A DNA stretch of 64,000 nt from assembly GCA_021733925.1 (NCBI GenBank), contig JAIPJY010000007.1, forward strand, positions 1 through 64,000, in the 5' to 3' direction. The translations under genes and the position numbers were made by a program. Below are positions 15,983-27,262 of this stretch, one piece after another; position 1 is the stretch's first letter, and every line of letters starts with the position of its first letter. The notes below the pieces were generated by a model. It was not told the origin of the DNA, searched no databases, and saw nothing but the letters and a program-made list of their open reading frames with translations. Source of the DNA: Prosthecobacter sp. GTDB taxonomy: Bacteria > Verrucomicrobiota > Verrucomicrobiia > Verrucomicrobiales > Verrucomicrobiaceae.

Positions 15983-18625
15983 ATGCTCGCTCCCGCCCTC
16001 AATCCAGAAGGATTTCTCACCCATTTGGGCGGGGTGGAATCGGCGGCGGACAAGAAAATCGCCGCCGCATGCTCCCCAAGCGCCATTTTTTGCGTCTTGA
16101 GCACCGAATTGCTCACCACCGAGCTGGAACCACCCTGGAAATGGCTCCGGGAGTATGCGCAGCAGTTCTTCACCCGCCTCTGCCAGACCAAGGATGCCCT
16201 GAATATTCCTGTCCCCTCCCTGACCGCCTTCATCGCCGCCGCCCCCCCCTTCGCAGGCGCCGAATACCTCACTCAGGAAGTACTCGAACGCTGGTGGCTC
16301 GATCTGGCGCAGCACATCGCACAACTGGCCACGAACGGCGTGGAGTCCTGGCTACGAGAAGAATGCCCCGCCTGGCATGTCGTCGGCCGCGTCACCTTCC
16401 ACCTTGCGGAAAACAAAACCGATACCCAGCGCCCCTTCGCTTTTCTAGCCACCTTCACCGAAAAACTCAGCGCCACCGGCCAGCCACAGCATCTGCCGCT
16501 GGCGCGAGCCCTGCAACTCTACTCCGGGCAGCAGGATCAAACCGCCCTGAATGCCCTGCTGGCACCCGTGCGCACCGCAGCCGAAAAATCCAAACTCCTG
16601 CGTGAGTGGCTGGAGACAAAGCGCCTCTTTCAACCCATGGCCATGTCCCCGCAGGAAGCCTTTCGCGTCCTGCGTGAGACCGCCGTGTTTCAAGAAAGCG
16701 GCATCGTCATGAAACTCCCAGACTGGTGGCGCAGCGGCAAAGGCCCACGCCCCGCAGTCTCGGTCACCATCGATGCCCCGAAACAAACCTCCCTTCATGC
16801 CGGAGCCCTGCTGAATTTCAAAATCGCCGCCAGCCTCGAAGGCGAACCCCTGACCGCCGCCGAATGGGAAAAACTCCTCAGCGCCGACACCGGCCTCGTC
16901 TCACTCCGCGGCCGCTGGATCGAAGTCGATGGGGACCAACTCCAGCAAGTGATGTCACATTGGCAAAAAGTACAATATGCCACCGGCGAAGGCGGCATCG
17001 GTTTCCTCGACGGCATGCGCATGCTCGCGGGCTTTGATCCGCGAATGGCGGCAGTCGAGGAAGAGAGCACGGAGATGGTGCATGATTGGAGCGATATCGT
17101 GGCTGGCAAAAATCTCGCCGCCGTGCTCGATCAGATGCGTGATCCTGCCGAAGCACAACCTCCGCCAAATCTCTGCGCCACATTGCGTCCTTATCAACTC
17201 AAAGGCTTCGCGTGGCTGCAATTCATGACCCAACTGGGCCTAGGTGCCTGTCTGGCCGATGACATGGGTCTTGGCAAAACCTTGCAGGTCATCGCGCTGC
17301 TGCTCGCACGGCAGAAAGAGTCGAAAGCGCCCGGTCTGCTCATCGTTCCCGCCTCGCTCGTTGGCAACTGGAAGGCGGAGGTGGCGAAGTTCGCGCCCGA
17401 TTTAAAACTCTTCATCGCGCATCCATCGCAGACCTCGCGTGAAGCTCTAGACCATGCGGTGCAACACCCTGCCGAAGCGCTGCGCGGCTGTGATGCCATG
17501 CTCACCACCTACCAGTTCCTGCAACGCACCGAGTCATGGCAGCAGCACCCATGGAGCGTCGTCATTCTGGATGAAGCCCAGGCCATTAAGAATCCCGGCA
17601 GCGCCAGCACAAAAGCTGTAAAGCGCCTGCAGGCAACTACGCGCATTGCACTGACCGGCACACCAGTCGAGAACCGCCCCGGCGATCTATGGAGCCTCTT
17701 CGATTTCCTCAATCCCGGCCTGCTCGGTGGTTCTGCCGCCTTTGCCGATGCGGTGAAACGCTGCGCCAAAAGCAGCACCGGTTTTGCGCCGCTGCGCAAA
17801 CTGGTGCAGCCCTATATCTTGCGCCGCATGAAGACGGACCGGAGCATCATCAGTGACCTCCCTGACAAGATCGAAACCAAGGCCTTCTGCGGCCTCACCA
17901 AGCGGCAGGCCACGATCTATGCGAAGCTCGTCGATCAACTCGCGAAGATGCTCGCCGACAAGGAGATGGAACCGATCAAGCGCCAGGGGCTCGTGCTCGG
18001 CTTCCTGCTGAAGTTCAAACAGATCTGCAATCATCCCAGCCACTGGAATGGCGATGGCGCGTGGAACCCTGCAGACAGCGGCAAATTCACGCGTCTGGCG
18101 GAAATCTGCAGCGAACTCGCCGAGCGCCGCGAGCGCGCACTCATCTTTACGCAGTTTCAGGAGACCTGCGATCCCCTCGCCCGTTTCCTTGCCACAGTTT
18201 TTGGCCGTGAGGGCCTCATCCTGCACGGCGGCACGGCGGTGAAGAAGCGCCCGCAATTGGTCGAATCCTTCCAGCAGCCCGATGGCCCGCCCTTCATGGT
18301 CATCAGCGTCAAAGCCGGCGGCACAGGCCTCAATCTCACCGCCGCCAGCCACGTCATCCACTTTGATCGCTGGTGGAATCCCGCAGTCGAAAACCAAGCC
18401 ACCGACCGCGCCTTCCGCATCGGCCAGAAGAAAAACGTCATGGTACACAAATTTGTCTGCCAGGGCACGATTGAAGAACGCATCGACGCCCTGATTGAAG
18501 AAAAGATGAGCCTCGCCCACGACCTCATCACCGGCGACGGCGGAGCCGAAAAATTGCTCACTGACATGAGCGCAGAAGAACTGCTGAGTCTGGCCGCTCT
18601 TGATGTGAACTCAGCTGTCGTGTAG
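15983..18625 (+). CDS. SNF2-family helicase-like ATPase with N-terminal associated domain
   Basis: An 880-residue protein. The N-terminal 380 residues resemble the SNF2 helicase-associated region, including the segment VSLRGRWIEVD that usually precedes the ATPase. The core has Walker A DDMGLGKT (Lys432), motif II DEAQ (530-533), LTGTPVENRPGDLWSLF, then the C-terminal lobe with VKAGGTGLNLTAASHVIHFDRWWNPAVENQATDRAFRIGQ. It is a distinct paralogue of its divergent neighbour, with different N-terminus and linker lengths. A SWIM zinc-finger protein starts 9 nt after the stop. SWIM proteins are known partners of bacterial SNF2 ATPases. Confidence 0.92.
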   Translation: MLAPALNPEGFLTHLGGVESAADKKIAAACSPSAIFCVLSTELLTTELEPPWKWLREYAQQFFTRLCQTKDALNIPVPSLTAFIAAAPPFAGAEYLTQEVLERWWLDLAQHIAQLATNGVESWLREECPAWHVVGRVTFHLAENKTDTQRPFAFLATFTEKLSATGQPQHLPLARALQLYSGQQDQTALNALLAPVRTAAEKSKLLREWLETKRLFQPMAMSPQEAFRVLRETAVFQESGIVMKLPDWWRSGKGPRPAVSVTIDAPKQTSLHAGALLNFKIAASLEGEPLTAAEWEKLLSADTGLVSLRGRWIEVDGDQLQQVMSHWQKVQYATGEGGIGFLDGMRMLAGFDPRMAAVEEESTEMVHDWSDIVAGKNLAAVLDQMRDPAEAQPPPNLCATLRPYQLKGFAWLQFMTQLGLGACLADDMGLGKTLQVIALLLARQKESKAPGLLIVPASLVGNWKAEVAKFAPDLKLFIAHPSQTSREALDHAVQHPAEALRGCDAMLTTYQFLQRTESWQQHPWSVVILDEAQAIKNPGSASTKAVKRLQATTRIALTGTPVENRPGDLWSLFDFLNPGLLGGSAAFADAVKRCAKSSTGFAPLRKLVQPYILRRMKTDRSIISDLPDKIETKAFCGLTKRQATIYAKLVDQLAKMLADKEMEPIKRQGLVLGFLLKFKQICNHPSHWNGDGAWNPADSGKFTRLAEICSELAERRERALIFTQFQETCDPLARFLATVFGREGLILHGGTAVKKRPQLVESFQQPDGPPFMVISVKAGGTGLNLTAASHVIHFDRWWNPAVENQATDRAFRIGQKKNVMVHKFVCQGTIEERIDALIEEKMSLAHDLITGDGGAEKLLTDMSAEELLSLAALDVNSAVV

Positions 18626-18634
18626 AAACGCCCC

Positions 18635-19384
18635 ATGTCCTGGGACTACGAAGAAGCGCAAGAGCGCAAGGAACGGCTGCAGCGCGAGATCGCGAAGCGG
18701 CAGAAGCGTGGGGAGAAGTTTGAGGCGCTGCCAGCTCCGGCGGGACAGAAGAAGCTGAGCACGACGTTCTGGGGGCAGGCCTGGTGCCGCAATCTGGAGT
18801 CGTATCAGGTCTATGAATCGCGGCTGCCGCGTGGTCGCAGTTACTTGCGGCAGGGAAAGGTTTACAATCTGGAGATCGAACCCGGAAAACTCAGCGCCGT
18901 GGTGGCGGGCTCGGAGCTTTATGACTCGATCATCACCATCCAGCCGCTGCCGAAGAAGCAGTGGCAGCAGATTGTGGAATCGAGTTCTGGGCAGGTGGGA
19001 TCCATGCTGGATCTCCTCGCGGGGAAACTGGGCGATGGCCTGATGAAGGTGCTCACCGATCCTGATCACGGCTTGTTTCCGAAGCCGAAAGAGATCCACT
19101 TCAACTGCTCCTGCCCCGACCATGCGGACATGTGCAAACATGTCTCTGCGGTGCTTTACGGAGTCGGCGTGCTGCTGGATACCAAGCCGGAACTGCTCTT
19201 CACCCTTCGCGGCGTGGATCAGGCGGAGATGCTGTCCAACGCCAGCAGCGCCGCGATCTCCGATCTCTCAACCGGCGATGGTGATCTGGCCAGTGCAGAT
19301 CTCTCGTCGATCTTTGGCATCGACCTCAGCATGGATGTGCTGCCAGAGCCGCCTGCCAAAAAGAAAAGGTCGAAGAAAGGCTGA
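18635..19384 (+). CDS. SWIM zinc-finger protein, SNF2 partner
   Basis: A 249-residue soluble protein. The SWIM motif is CSC (158-160) followed by CKH (167-169), a CxCx(n)CxH zinc site. The N-terminal region has the usual companion pattern (TTFWGQAWCRNLESY, RLPRGRSYLRQGKVYNLEIEPGK). The tail is Lys-rich (KKKRSKKG), possibly for nucleic-acid contact. It is 9 nt behind the SNF2 gene, so the pair is surely co-transcribed. SWIM domains may mediate DNA or protein binding; direct function is unproven. Confidence 0.88.
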   Translation: MSWDYEEAQERKERLQREIAKRQKRGEKFEALPAPAGQKKLSTTFWGQAWCRNLESYQVYESRLPRGRSYLRQGKVYNLEIEPGKLSAVVAGSELYDSIITIQPLPKKQWQQIVESSSGQVGSMLDLLAGKLGDGLMKVLTDPDHGLFPKPKEIHFNCSCPDHADMCKHVSAVLYGVGVLLDTKPELLFTLRGVDQAEMLSNASSAAISDLSTGDGDLASADLSSIFGIDLSMDVLPEPPAKKKRSKKG

Positions 19385-19388
19385 GGGA

Positions 19389-22300
19389 TTATTTCACATG
19401 CATCATCCCGCGCATGATGACCCAGTGGCCGGGGAAGGTGCAGAGGTAGGGATAGTCGCCTGCTGCGGTGGGGGCGTTGAATCGCAGGGTTTCGGTGGAG
19501 TTGGGATTGAGCAGCTTGGTGTGGTGCAAAATTTTGTCCGTGACTGGGATGAAGTCCTTTTTAATGCCTTCGGGGTCTTTGGCCATTTCGTTTCCTGCAA
19601 GGCCGATTTCCTCCACGCTGCCGGGCTGGCAGAGGGCGAGGTTGTGGGCAGTGGCGTCGGGATTGTTGAAGACGAGGCTCACGGGCTGGCCTGCCTTGAC
19701 GCTGAACTCGGTTTTGTCGAAGAGCATGCGCTCGCGCACGCAGTTGATGGTGATTTTGGTGACTCCGGGCTGCTTGTCGAAGGCGGTTTCCTCGGCGGTC
19801 TTTTTCTTCTCGAAGGGACCGCGTTTGTAATTCGCCGCGAAGGCGTCCATGAACGCAGTGATCCTGGGATTTTCGCTGGCCATCCAGTGGCGTGAGAGCG
19901 CCTCGCTGCCGAGCGCGGTGCGCACGGCGTAGGTCAGGTGCTCCCCCAAGGGCTTGTCGAGCACGACAAGCACGGCATCCAGCGCGTCCTTCGTGCCGAT
20001 GTAGCTCGCGGCGAGGACGGCCTCCATGCGCACGAGGCCGTTGGCATCATTGGCACGCGCGCGGAGCTGCTCAATGCGATCCGGCAGATCAATGAAGCGC
20101 AGCTGGGTCGTGGCGGCAGCGCGGGCGTGGTGCTCGTCGCAGTTGAGCAGTTCCTTGAGCAGGGCGCGGTTCTCGGTGCTCAGGGTGCGATAAGTCCACA
20201 GGGCTTCGAGCTGATGATGGCGGAAGCGGGCCTCCTTGGGGTCGAGCTTGGCCACCCAGGCATCCAGCGCGGTTTTGACCTCGGGCGCATAGCGTTCGTG
20301 CAGTTCACGCTTGGCCTGATAGCGCCAGCGGTAGTGCGGGCTCTTCAGGAGATCGAGCAGCGCGGGGATCGGAGCACCGGCCACCGTTGGCGGCTCGGCG
20401 AGCTTGGCACCCTTCGGCACGATGCGCCAGATGCGGCCGCTGGTGCGCAGGCGGCGTGGGTCACGAAGCGAGTACTGCGCATGACCTTTGATGGGGTTGT
20501 ACCAGTCGCAGATGTAGAAGTCGCCACGCGGGCCGGCTTTCACATCTGTGGGGATGAAGCTGAGGTTCGTGGAGAAGATGAGATCACCGAGTTTCTTTTC
20601 CTCATAGTGGTCGTTCATTTCGATCCACTGATGCATCTCGATGTTGTTGGTGGGTTTGTAGCGCGCCTTGATGAAGCCGCCCTGAAGTTCCTCAGGCCAG
20701 AAATCGAAATCGACAAACTCCTGGCCGCAGGTGCCGGAATACGCGGGAATTTTTCCGGCACCGGGATGCTGCTCGGGGTAGGGCGGATTCGTGGCGTGGA
20801 AGGCGCTGGCGAAGATGGGGTGGCTGGCCATGTGATGGCCCCAGTCGTCGAAAGTGACTCCCCAGGGGTTTGTGCTCGGGTAGCTGCCGAAGGTGCTGAG
20901 CTTTTGCGTGTCGGTGCGCAGGCGGAACCAGCCGGAGTTGTCCAGACGCACCGGGCCGTAGGCAGTTTCAATCTGTGAGTGCAGGAAAATCGAATCGCGG
21001 ATGATGAGGTCGCCATCGGGGCTCCAGACAAAGTCATGCAGCGCATGGTGCGAGTCCTCAGTGCCGAAACCGGTGAACATCTGGCGGCTGAAGTCCGCCT
21101 TGCCGTCGCCATCCGTGTCTTTGAGGAAGGTCAGGTGCGGCTCGTCGGAGACATACACGCCGCCGTCGCCGAACTCAAAGGCCAGAGGGATTTGTAGGTT
21201 GTCCGCCCACACCGTCGATTTGTCGGCGCGGCCATCGTTGTCCGTGTCTTCGAGAATGATGAGGCGATCGTGAGGCTCCTGGCCGGGGTAGAGATGCGGA
21301 TAAGCCTGGGATGTGCTCACCCACATGCGGCCGCTTGTGTCCCAGCGGATTTGAATGGGATTCGCGATTTCGGGGAACTGCTCTTCGCTCGCGAAGAGGT
21401 TCACCTCAAAGCGAGGATCGACCTTGAAGGCGGCGAGTTCGTTCGCGGGTGTCATCCATTCGTTGGCTCCTTTGCTTTCCTTCGTCGCGGGCATCTCAGG
21501 GACATTGGAGTCATCGACTTTTTTGCCCGCGAAGCTTTTGCCCTGCGCCACTTCCCAGATGCGCTGGTCACGATTCGCCACCATGAAATCAAAGCTCCGC
21601 ATCGCGGGCAGGAAATCGAGGTAGCCGTAGTCCTTGTTGCGGTCGCCGGTGTAGTAGAAGCCGTTGAGCGGCCGGTAGCGTTGAAAAAACTGGCGGTTCT
21701 TGTCTGCGATGGCCGCACGCAGTTCGGGTGTCGTCTCCGGCGCACTGACCTCGAAGGCCGCACGATACAACGCCTCCCCAAACATCGCGTAACCCTTGTC
21801 CTCCAAATGAACGCCGTTGAAGGTGAGACCCTTCATCGCCGGCAGCATCGGCTCAAACACATTGGCAAATCCAACCTTCTGCTCCGCCGCGACTTCACCC
21901 ATAGCCTGAGTGTAGGCTGCGAGCCGCGCATTGTTCATGTCCGCCGCCGGGACGCCCTGCACGTTCTCATTGGCAATCGGCGACACCAGCACCACGCGCG
22001 GTGCTGCTTTGCCGTTGTAGGCATGCGTCTTCAGCTCCTGCACCAACGCCGTTAGCCGCAGCTTGAAATCCGGCAGTTTCTCCAGCCCGCCAAACGATTC
22101 ATTGAAGCCAAACGCCGCGAAGATCACATCCGCCTTCTGCGCATGCAGATGCTGGTTCAGCGTGCCGAAATTCGTCGGACGCGGCATCAGATCCACCTCA
22201 TCCGCCGACCATGCCAGCGTGCGCACCACGAGCTGTTTGTCCGCATGCCCCTTCAGCAGCATGGCCTCGAAATGCGGGAACTGCGCCCCGCGATCAAACA

Positions 22301-22589
22301 GCGTGTTGCCGATGAACACAACGTGATCACCCTGCTGCAAAACCAGCGGCAGCACGGTGTCCACCGCGGCCGTCACCGGTGGCAGCGGCGCGGTTTTTTC
22401 CTCCATGTAGTACTTCTCCAGCTCCGGATCTTCCGGCGGCAGGGGAATGCCGCTGGGCTTGTTTTTCGCGTCCAGCGGATTCACCGAAGCCGAGTAATTC
22501 TTCACCGGCTTTTCCGGCTTCGCGGTTTGCGCGTCAGCGACGACGGCAAGGGTTGCCAGAGTTAAAAAGAGAGCGGCGTGCTTGATCAT
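19389..22589 (-). CDS. Secreted SGNH/beta-propeller/cupredoxin multidomain protein
   Basis: A 1066-residue exported protein (signal peptide to about residue 20). In order: an SGNH-hydrolase-like domain (about 80-290, GDHVVFIGNTLFDRG and NGVHLEDKGY); a PVC-type membrane-bound dehydrogenase beta-propeller (about 395-745) with calcium-like DTDNDGRAD and DTDGDGKAD loops; a helical repeat region (about 760-930); and a C-terminal azurin/auracyanin-type cupredoxin (about 950-1066). The cupredoxin copper ligands are visible: His in TAHN, then Cys, His and Met in CTFPGHWVIMRGMM. Such fusions suggest oxidation of a sugar with electron transfer through copper. Last gene of the minus-strand operon; convergent with the SWIM gene. 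Confidence 0.85.
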   Translation of the reverse strand: MIKHAALFLTLATLAVVADAQTAKPEKPVKNYSASVNPLDAKNKPSGIPLPPEDPELEKYYMEEKTAPLPPVTAAVDTVLPLVLQQGDHVVFIGNTLFDRGAQFPHFEAMLLKGHADKQLVVRTLAWSADEVDLMPRPTNFGTLNQHLHAQKADVIFAAFGFNESFGGLEKLPDFKLRLTALVQELKTHAYNGKAAPRVVLVSPIANENVQGVPAADMNNARLAAYTQAMGEVAAEQKVGFANVFEPMLPAMKGLTFNGVHLEDKGYAMFGEALYRAAFEVSAPETTPELRAAIADKNRQFFQRYRPLNGFYYTGDRNKDYGYLDFLPAMRSFDFMVANRDQRIWEVAQGKSFAGKKVDDSNVPEMPATKESKGANEWMTPANELAAFKVDPRFEVNLFASEEQFPEIANPIQIRWDTSGRMWVSTSQAYPHLYPGQEPHDRLIILEDTDNDGRADKSTVWADNLQIPLAFEFGDGGVYVSDEPHLTFLKDTDGDGKADFSRQMFTGFGTEDSHHALHDFVWSPDGDLIIRDSIFLHSQIETAYGPVRLDNSGWFRLRTDTQKLSTFGSYPSTNPWGVTFDDWGHHMASHPIFASAFHATNPPYPEQHPGAGKIPAYSGTCGQEFVDFDFWPEELQGGFIKARYKPTNNIEMHQWIEMNDHYEEKKLGDLIFSTNLSFIPTDVKAGPRGDFYICDWYNPIKGHAQYSLRDPRRLRTSGRIWRIVPKGAKLAEPPTVAGAPIPALLDLLKSPHYRWRYQAKRELHERYAPEVKTALDAWVAKLDPKEARFRHHQLEALWTYRTLSTENRALLKELLNCDEHHARAAATTQLRFIDLPDRIEQLRARANDANGLVRMEAVLAASYIGTKDALDAVLVVLDKPLGEHLTYAVRTALGSEALSRHWMASENPRITAFMDAFAANYKRGPFEKKKTAEETAFDKQPGVTKITINCVRERMLFDKTEFSVKAGQPVSLVFNNPDATAHNLALCQPGSVEEIGLAGNEMAKDPEGIKKDFIPVTDKILHHTKLLNPNSTETLRFNAPTAAGDYPYLCTFPGHWVIMRGMMHVK

Positions 22590-22710
22590 AGATTGGATGG
22601 CTTGAATGAACGCAAGGATTCACCCCACATTGCGGTGCAAAACCGGACAATGAATGTGGATGACAGCAAGGCTCTTGATGCTGAGCCAGACGTAAAGATT
22701 CACGACAGGC

Positions 22711-25700
22711 TCACTTCACATGCATCATGCCGCGCATGATGAGGTAATGACCGGGGAATGAGCACATGTAGGGGTAGTCGCCGGGCTTGGCGGGGGCGGT
22801 GAACTCGATGACTTCTTCTTTGCCGTGATCGAGCAGCTTGCTGTGCCAGAGGATGTCGAGGCTGTCAGGGATGAAGCCGGTGTCGAAGCCTTTGGCTCCG
22901 AGCATGAGGGCTTTGTTGGCGATTTCATCCACCTTGCCGGGATTCACCAGAAGGATGTTGTGCGGCATGAAGTCGGGATTGGCGAAGGTGAGCTTCACCT
23001 TCTTGCCCGCCTTCACATTGAGCTCTTTCACGTCATACATCATGCGCTCAGGCAGGGTGGCGACGCGGATGGTGGTGAGCTCGGGGGTGTCGCTGAGGAT
23101 GCCGGACTTTTGCGCCTTATCTTCCACTTCTCCTGCGATGACGCCGCCATGCATGGAGGCCTCGACATTGAACCAGAGATGCTGGACGACATTGGCGGCG
23201 TTGCGGGCGTGCAGTTCGGGGGATTTCTGCAACTGGCCGAGCAGCTGGATATTGCGCACGTTGTGCTGCTGATGAATCCAGAGTGCTTCGAGGAGGTGAT
23301 GCGCGTCTTCCTTCTTGTTCGGGTCAAACTGCTTCATCCATGCTTGTGTGGCGGCAATGACTTCTTTGGTGTCGCGCTCGCTGAGCTCGATGTGGGTGCG
23401 GTGGCGCACACCATCGGTGGGATGTTTGAGGTTTTCCAGCAGCGCGGGGATGGGCTGGCCGTCCACGGGTACGATCTTCTGCAGCGGGCGGCCCGTGGCG
23501 GTGATGCGGTAGATGCGGCCATGCTTGTGGTCGCGGTTGGGGTCGCGCACGTTGTGCTGCATGTGGCCGATGATGACGTTGTGCCAGTCGCTGAGATACA
23601 GCGAGCCGTCGGGTGCAAAGACGGCATCGCTGGGGCGGAAGTTTTTGTCGCCGCTCATGAGGAAGCCACGTGAGGTCTCTTCGGTGACGGTGCCGTCGGC
23701 CTGCGTGGTTTTGACCTTGAGTTCGTCGCCTGCGGGTTCGCCCCAGACGGTGCCTTTGTCGGCGTCGCGTTCGAGGTGGTAATGCTTCACGCCGAGGAAG
23801 CCGATGACGTTGCAGATGAGGAAGTCACCCTGCATCTCTTCGGGGAAGTGCGTGCTGCTGACGACCTCGCTGGCGGTCACCGGGCGCACTTCCTTTTTGA
23901 GCAGCTCATACATCTTGAAGCCGTTGCCTTCAGGGCGCACCTGATAGGCACGGCCGCCGGTGCCGTCCGTGGCATATTGATAGCCCCAAGAATCAAACGA
24001 AGTGCCGTGTGGATTTGGTGAATTGTCCGCATGCTTGGCAATGGTGAAGCGGCGTGGATCGAAGCGATACATGGCCGAGGCACCGACGTTCAGCGACGGG
24101 CCCCAGGGGTGCTCGTAATTGTGCTGCATGAAGACGCCGCTCTGCCAGTAGAGGCCGCCATCGGGGCCGTAGATGAGATTGTTCGCGCCGTGATGCGTGT
24201 CGGAGCTGTCGAGGCCCGTGAGCATGATCGTCTGCACGTCCGCCTTGTCGTCGCCATCGGTGTCCTTGAGGAAAAGAATCTCCGACTGGCGCGTGACGAG
24301 CACGCCTCCGTTCCAGAACTCAAAGCCGAGTGGATTCTGTACCCGGGCAAACTCCGTGACGCGGTCGGCGCGGCCGTCATTGTTGTCGTCATGCAGGATG
24401 AGCAGCGCGTCCTTCATCTCCTTCAGCGGCTCCCACTTTGGATAAGTCTCCCACGCGGCGACCCACAGGCGGCCCTTGGTGTCGAACTGCATCTGCACCG
24501 GGTTCGCGAGCTGTGGAAAACGCGACTCGTCCGCGAAAAGATGAACCTCAAAGCCCTTCTTCACCGCCATGTGCTTGATTGCCTCTTCGCCGCTGATGTA
24601 CTTCAGCGTGCCTTCCTTTTGCGCGCTGCTGCTCTTGCTGCCACCGCCCACGTTGGAGATGACTGGCACCGGCTTCGGCACGTTGCTGTCGTCAATCTTC
24701 TTGTCTCCACCCGTGATGCGCGCCCAGATTCGTTCGTCGCGATTGGCTGTCATCACATCCAGCATGGAAAGTTCATGCTGCAGCACCACGCCGTTGGTCT
24801 GCCCATTGGTAAAGCTCAGCGTGGACCTGCTGCCCCACACATCATTGCCGTCAGAGGCATGGTAGCGGTTGTACCATTGCAGGCTCTTTTCCATCACCGC
24901 CTCGCGCAGCGGTTCCATGGAGGGCGATGCGCTGACCTGCTTGCCGAGCAGCGCCTGGGCGATGACTTCCGCAATCTGACGATCTCCTTCGATGGAAAGA
25001 TGCACGCCGTTGATGGTGAGCGGCTCCTTCGTGGCTTGGAACAGCTCCAGCGAAGGATGGTACAAGTCCACAAACGCCACGCCCGTCTCCTTGGCTGCCG
25101 CTGCGGTGGCCTTGGTGTAGGCTTCGAGCTGTGCATTGTGTGCCTTGCCGTCTGGCACATTCACATTGTGCGTGTTTTCATGTGCGATGGGGCTGAAGAG
25201 CACGATGCGCGGGAAGGATTTGCCGTTCGCCTTGCTGCCGCGTGTTTTCTTCACGAACTCGACGAGCTGCTTCTGAAATTCCTCCGGCTTGTTGTCATAC
25301 GATTCGTTGTACCCAAAGAAGCCGAACACCACATCCGCCTTCACGTGGCGCAGGTAGTCCGTCATGTGCGTGGCTCCAGGGCTGCGCGGGTAGCTGTTCG
25401 GGCGGTCGCCGCTCGTGCTCATGTTGCGGAAATGCACCTGCATGTCCGGCAGCTGGCTTTGCAGCAGCGTTTCCATCCAGCCATCATGCTGCATGCGGTC
25501 CGGCAGGCCGTTGCCGAGGATCGCGACGACTTCACCTTTGCCAAACGCAAACGGCACTGGGTCTTTGTAGTCCGCAGGCACTTCGGCCAGTTCAGGCTCC
25601 TTCACTGGAGCAGCCCCCCCGCCACCGGAATTCTTCTGAGCAGGCTTGCCCGGCTTTCCTTCAAAGGTCAGGTAGGCCAGCTTGCCGCCGCCTTTCACAT

Positions 25701-27183
25701 CGATGGTCATCGATTCCGGACCGGCGACGTTTTTGATCTCAAACACCGGTTTGCGAGTTTCATCGAGCAACTGGAGTGTGAAGTCGCCCAAACGGTCCGA
25801 AAAGCCCTGGCGGCTCCACAGTCCGATCGTGTCGATGGCATGGCTGGATCCCAGATCGACTTCCCACCATGGATTTGGCTGGTTCTCTTTCGTATGGGTC
25901 TGGCCACCCTTGCCCCACTCCGGGTCCTTGTTGCCATCAAAGGCCCGTTCTGGTACGCCACCGTTGGTTGTGGTTGATTGTGTTGCCTTGCCGCCCTTCA
26001 CCACGTTCTTGCCGCCGCTCATCACTTCAATCTCTGCGATTTGCAGACAGCGTTTGTCGCCGGGAAGCTCGATACGGACGTAGCGCGCCGGTTTGCCCGT
26101 GGAGAGAGACACCTTGGCTGCTGCATCGGCTTTCGCTGCAGGTTTTTCGTCCGGTTTCTTTTTGCTAACGCTCTTGGTGTTGTTGTTCGCAGGAATTTGT
26201 GAGGTAAAGCCCGCATACATCTCGGGTTTGATGCCATGCGCATACGCACCGCCACCAAAGGTGTTCGGCTTGAAGGGGCCGACGAATGACACATCGAGAT
26301 CAGGCTTGATCGCATCTTCCATGCCCAGCGCCCAGAAGATGCCGTTCACGATCATGCGGCGGTAGCCTTCATTCGTGATGTCTTCCGACGTGCCATAGAG
26401 CGTGGTGAACACGCGGCCCGTTTTGCCGGAGGCGGACTTGTAGGTGCGTGTCCATTCGCTGGGCATTGGCGGCTTGGTGGCATCTGCAGGAGAATCTTGC
26501 GTCATGCCATTGAGCGGCTGGGCCATTGTCAAAATCTCGCCATCCGTGGGTTTGCCCACATAGCCGCCCGCCTGCACCCAGACGTCCTTCACACCACGGA
26601 GGATCGGGTGCGCGGCCTTGTCCGGCACGATGGCAATGCGTGTGCTCTGCTTGTGATTGGTGCCGTAGTGGCCCACCCAGGTCTGCCCGAGCACCTGATG
26701 GCCAAAGCCCAGCTCGTAGCCCGCCACCTTGCTGTCATACGAATACTTCGCGTAGGGATCATCCTTCGTCGTCTTGAAACCATGCGTCGCCGTGCGCAGT
26801 CCGACCACCTGGCCACCTCGGGCGAGGTAGGCATCCAAGTGCTTCATCTGCTCCGCTGGAAACTGCTGAAAGCGCAGGAAGACCACCGCGAGATCGGCCG
26901 AGTCCAGCGCCTCCATCCCCGGCATGTTGGCGACTTCGCCCGCCACGATGTCGCCTTCCTTATCGATGTCGAACAGCACCGTGCACTTGAACCCCTGATG
27001 CTTTGCCAGCAGACGTGCCATGGCTGGCATCGATTCTTCAGAGCGATATTCATGATCCCCTGCCAGGAAGACAATGTGCTTCCCCTTGCCGGGCCCTTCG
27101 GTGCCTTCATAAACGAGTGGTGCGGCGCTCGCGAAGGTCACGAGCGAGAACAGGGTGAGTAGAATGGCGGCAGGGTTGGTCAT
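22711..27183 (-). CDS. ThuA/discoidin/SGNH/beta-propeller/cupredoxin giant protein
   Basis: A 1490-residue secreted protein; ATG27183 opens a signal peptide ([20 protein letters not shown]). Domains in order: ThuA (about 30-300, [17 protein letters not shown]), F5/8 type C discoidin-like (about 365-500, [19 protein letters not shown]), SGNH-like (about 555-770), PVC-type propeller (about 860-1260, DNNDGRAD and DTDGDDKAD loops), and C-terminal cupredoxin with HN and [14 protein letters not shown]. It is a longer paralogue of the next gene: both end in the same MRGMMHVK. The added ThuA and carbohydrate-binding-like domains point to a glycan substrate. It lies 79 nt after a sulfatase gene in the same operon. 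Confidence 0.85.
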   Translation of the reverse strand: MTNPAAILLTLFSLVTFASAAPLVYEGTEGPGKGKHIVFLAGDHEYRSEESMPAMARLLAKHQGFKCTVLFDIDKEGDIVAGEVANMPGMEALDSADLAVVFLRFQQFPAEQMKHLDAYLARGGQVVGLRTATHGFKTTKDDPYAKYSYDSKVAGYELGFGHQVLGQTWVGHYGTNHKQSTRIAIVPDKAAHPILRGVKDVWVQAGGYVGKPTDGEILTMAQPLNGMTQDSPADATKPPMPSEWTRTYKSASGKTGRVFTTLYGTSEDITNEGYRRMIVNGIFWALGMEDAIKPDLDVSFVGPFKPNTFGGGAYAHGIKPEMYAGFTSQIPANNNTKSVSKKKPDEKPAAKADAAAKVSLSTGKPARYVRIELPGDKRCLQIAEIEVMSGGKNVVKGGKATQSTTTNGGVPERAFDGNKDPEWGKGGQTHTKENQPNPWWEVDLGSSHAIDTIGLWSRQGFSDRLGDFTLQLLDETRKPVFEIKNVAGPESMTIDVKGGGKLAYLTFEGKPGKPAQKNSGGGGAAPVKEPELAEVPADYKDPVPFAFGKGEVVAILGNGLPDRMQHDGWMETLLQSQLPDMQVHFRNMSTSGDRPNSYPRSPGATHMTDYLRHVKADVVFGFFGYNESYDNKPEEFQKQLVEFVKKTRGSKANGKSFPRIVLFSPIAHENTHNVNVPDGKAHNAQLEAYTKATAAAAKETGVAFVDLYHPSLELFQATKEPLTINGVHLSIEGDRQIAEVIAQALLGKQVSASPSMEPLREAVMEKSLQWYNRYHASDGNDVWGSRSTLSFTNGQTNGVVLQHELSMLDVMTANRDERIWARITGGDKKIDDSNVPKPVPVISNVGGGSKSSSAQKEGTLKYISGEEAIKHMAVKKGFEVHLFADESRFPQLANPVQMQFDTKGRLWVAAWETYPKWEPLKEMKDALLILHDDNNDGRADRVTEFARVQNPLGFEFWNGGVLVTRQSEILFLKDTDGDDKADVQTIMLTGLDSSDTHHGANNLIYGPDGGLYWQSGVFMQHNYEHPWGPSLNVGASAMYRFDPRRFTIAKHADNSPNPHGTSFDSWGYQYATDGTGGRAYQVRPEGNGFKMYELLKKEVRPVTASEVVSSTHFPEEMQGDFLICNVIGFLGVKHYHLERDADKGTVWGEPAGDELKVKTTQADGTVTEETSRGFLMSGDKNFRPSDAVFAPDGSLYLSDWHNVIIGHMQHNVRDPNRDHKHGRIYRITATGRPLQKIVPVDGQPIPALLENLKHPTDGVRHRTHIELSERDTKEVIAATQAWMKQFDPNKKEDAHHLLEALWIHQQHNVRNIQLLGQLQKSPELHARNAANVVQHLWFNVEASMHGGVIAGEVEDKAQKSGILSDTPELTTIRVATLPERMMYDVKELNVKAGKKVKLTFANPDFMPHNILLVNPGKVDEIANKALMLGAKGFDTGFIPDSLDILWHSKLLDHGKEEVIEFTAPAKPGDYPYMCSFPGHYLIMRGMMHVK

Positions 27184-27262
27184 AAGAGGTCGGAGCAAAC
27201 GTGGGAAACGGGTCTTGTATCTCGCGGCAGGGAGCGAAACCGGACAATTAAAATGGCGGCAA

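Noticed and set aside
12320-19384. SNF2 genes as a DISARM-like or other known defence system
   Set aside because: No methyltransferase, DUF1998, PLD or other partner genes lie nearby; only the SWIM gene accompanies them.
24031-25977. Long plus-strand open frame opposite the giant propeller protein
   Set aside because: It is a mirror of the GC-rich codons of the minus-strand gene, with Arg/Ala/His-rich content and no domain.
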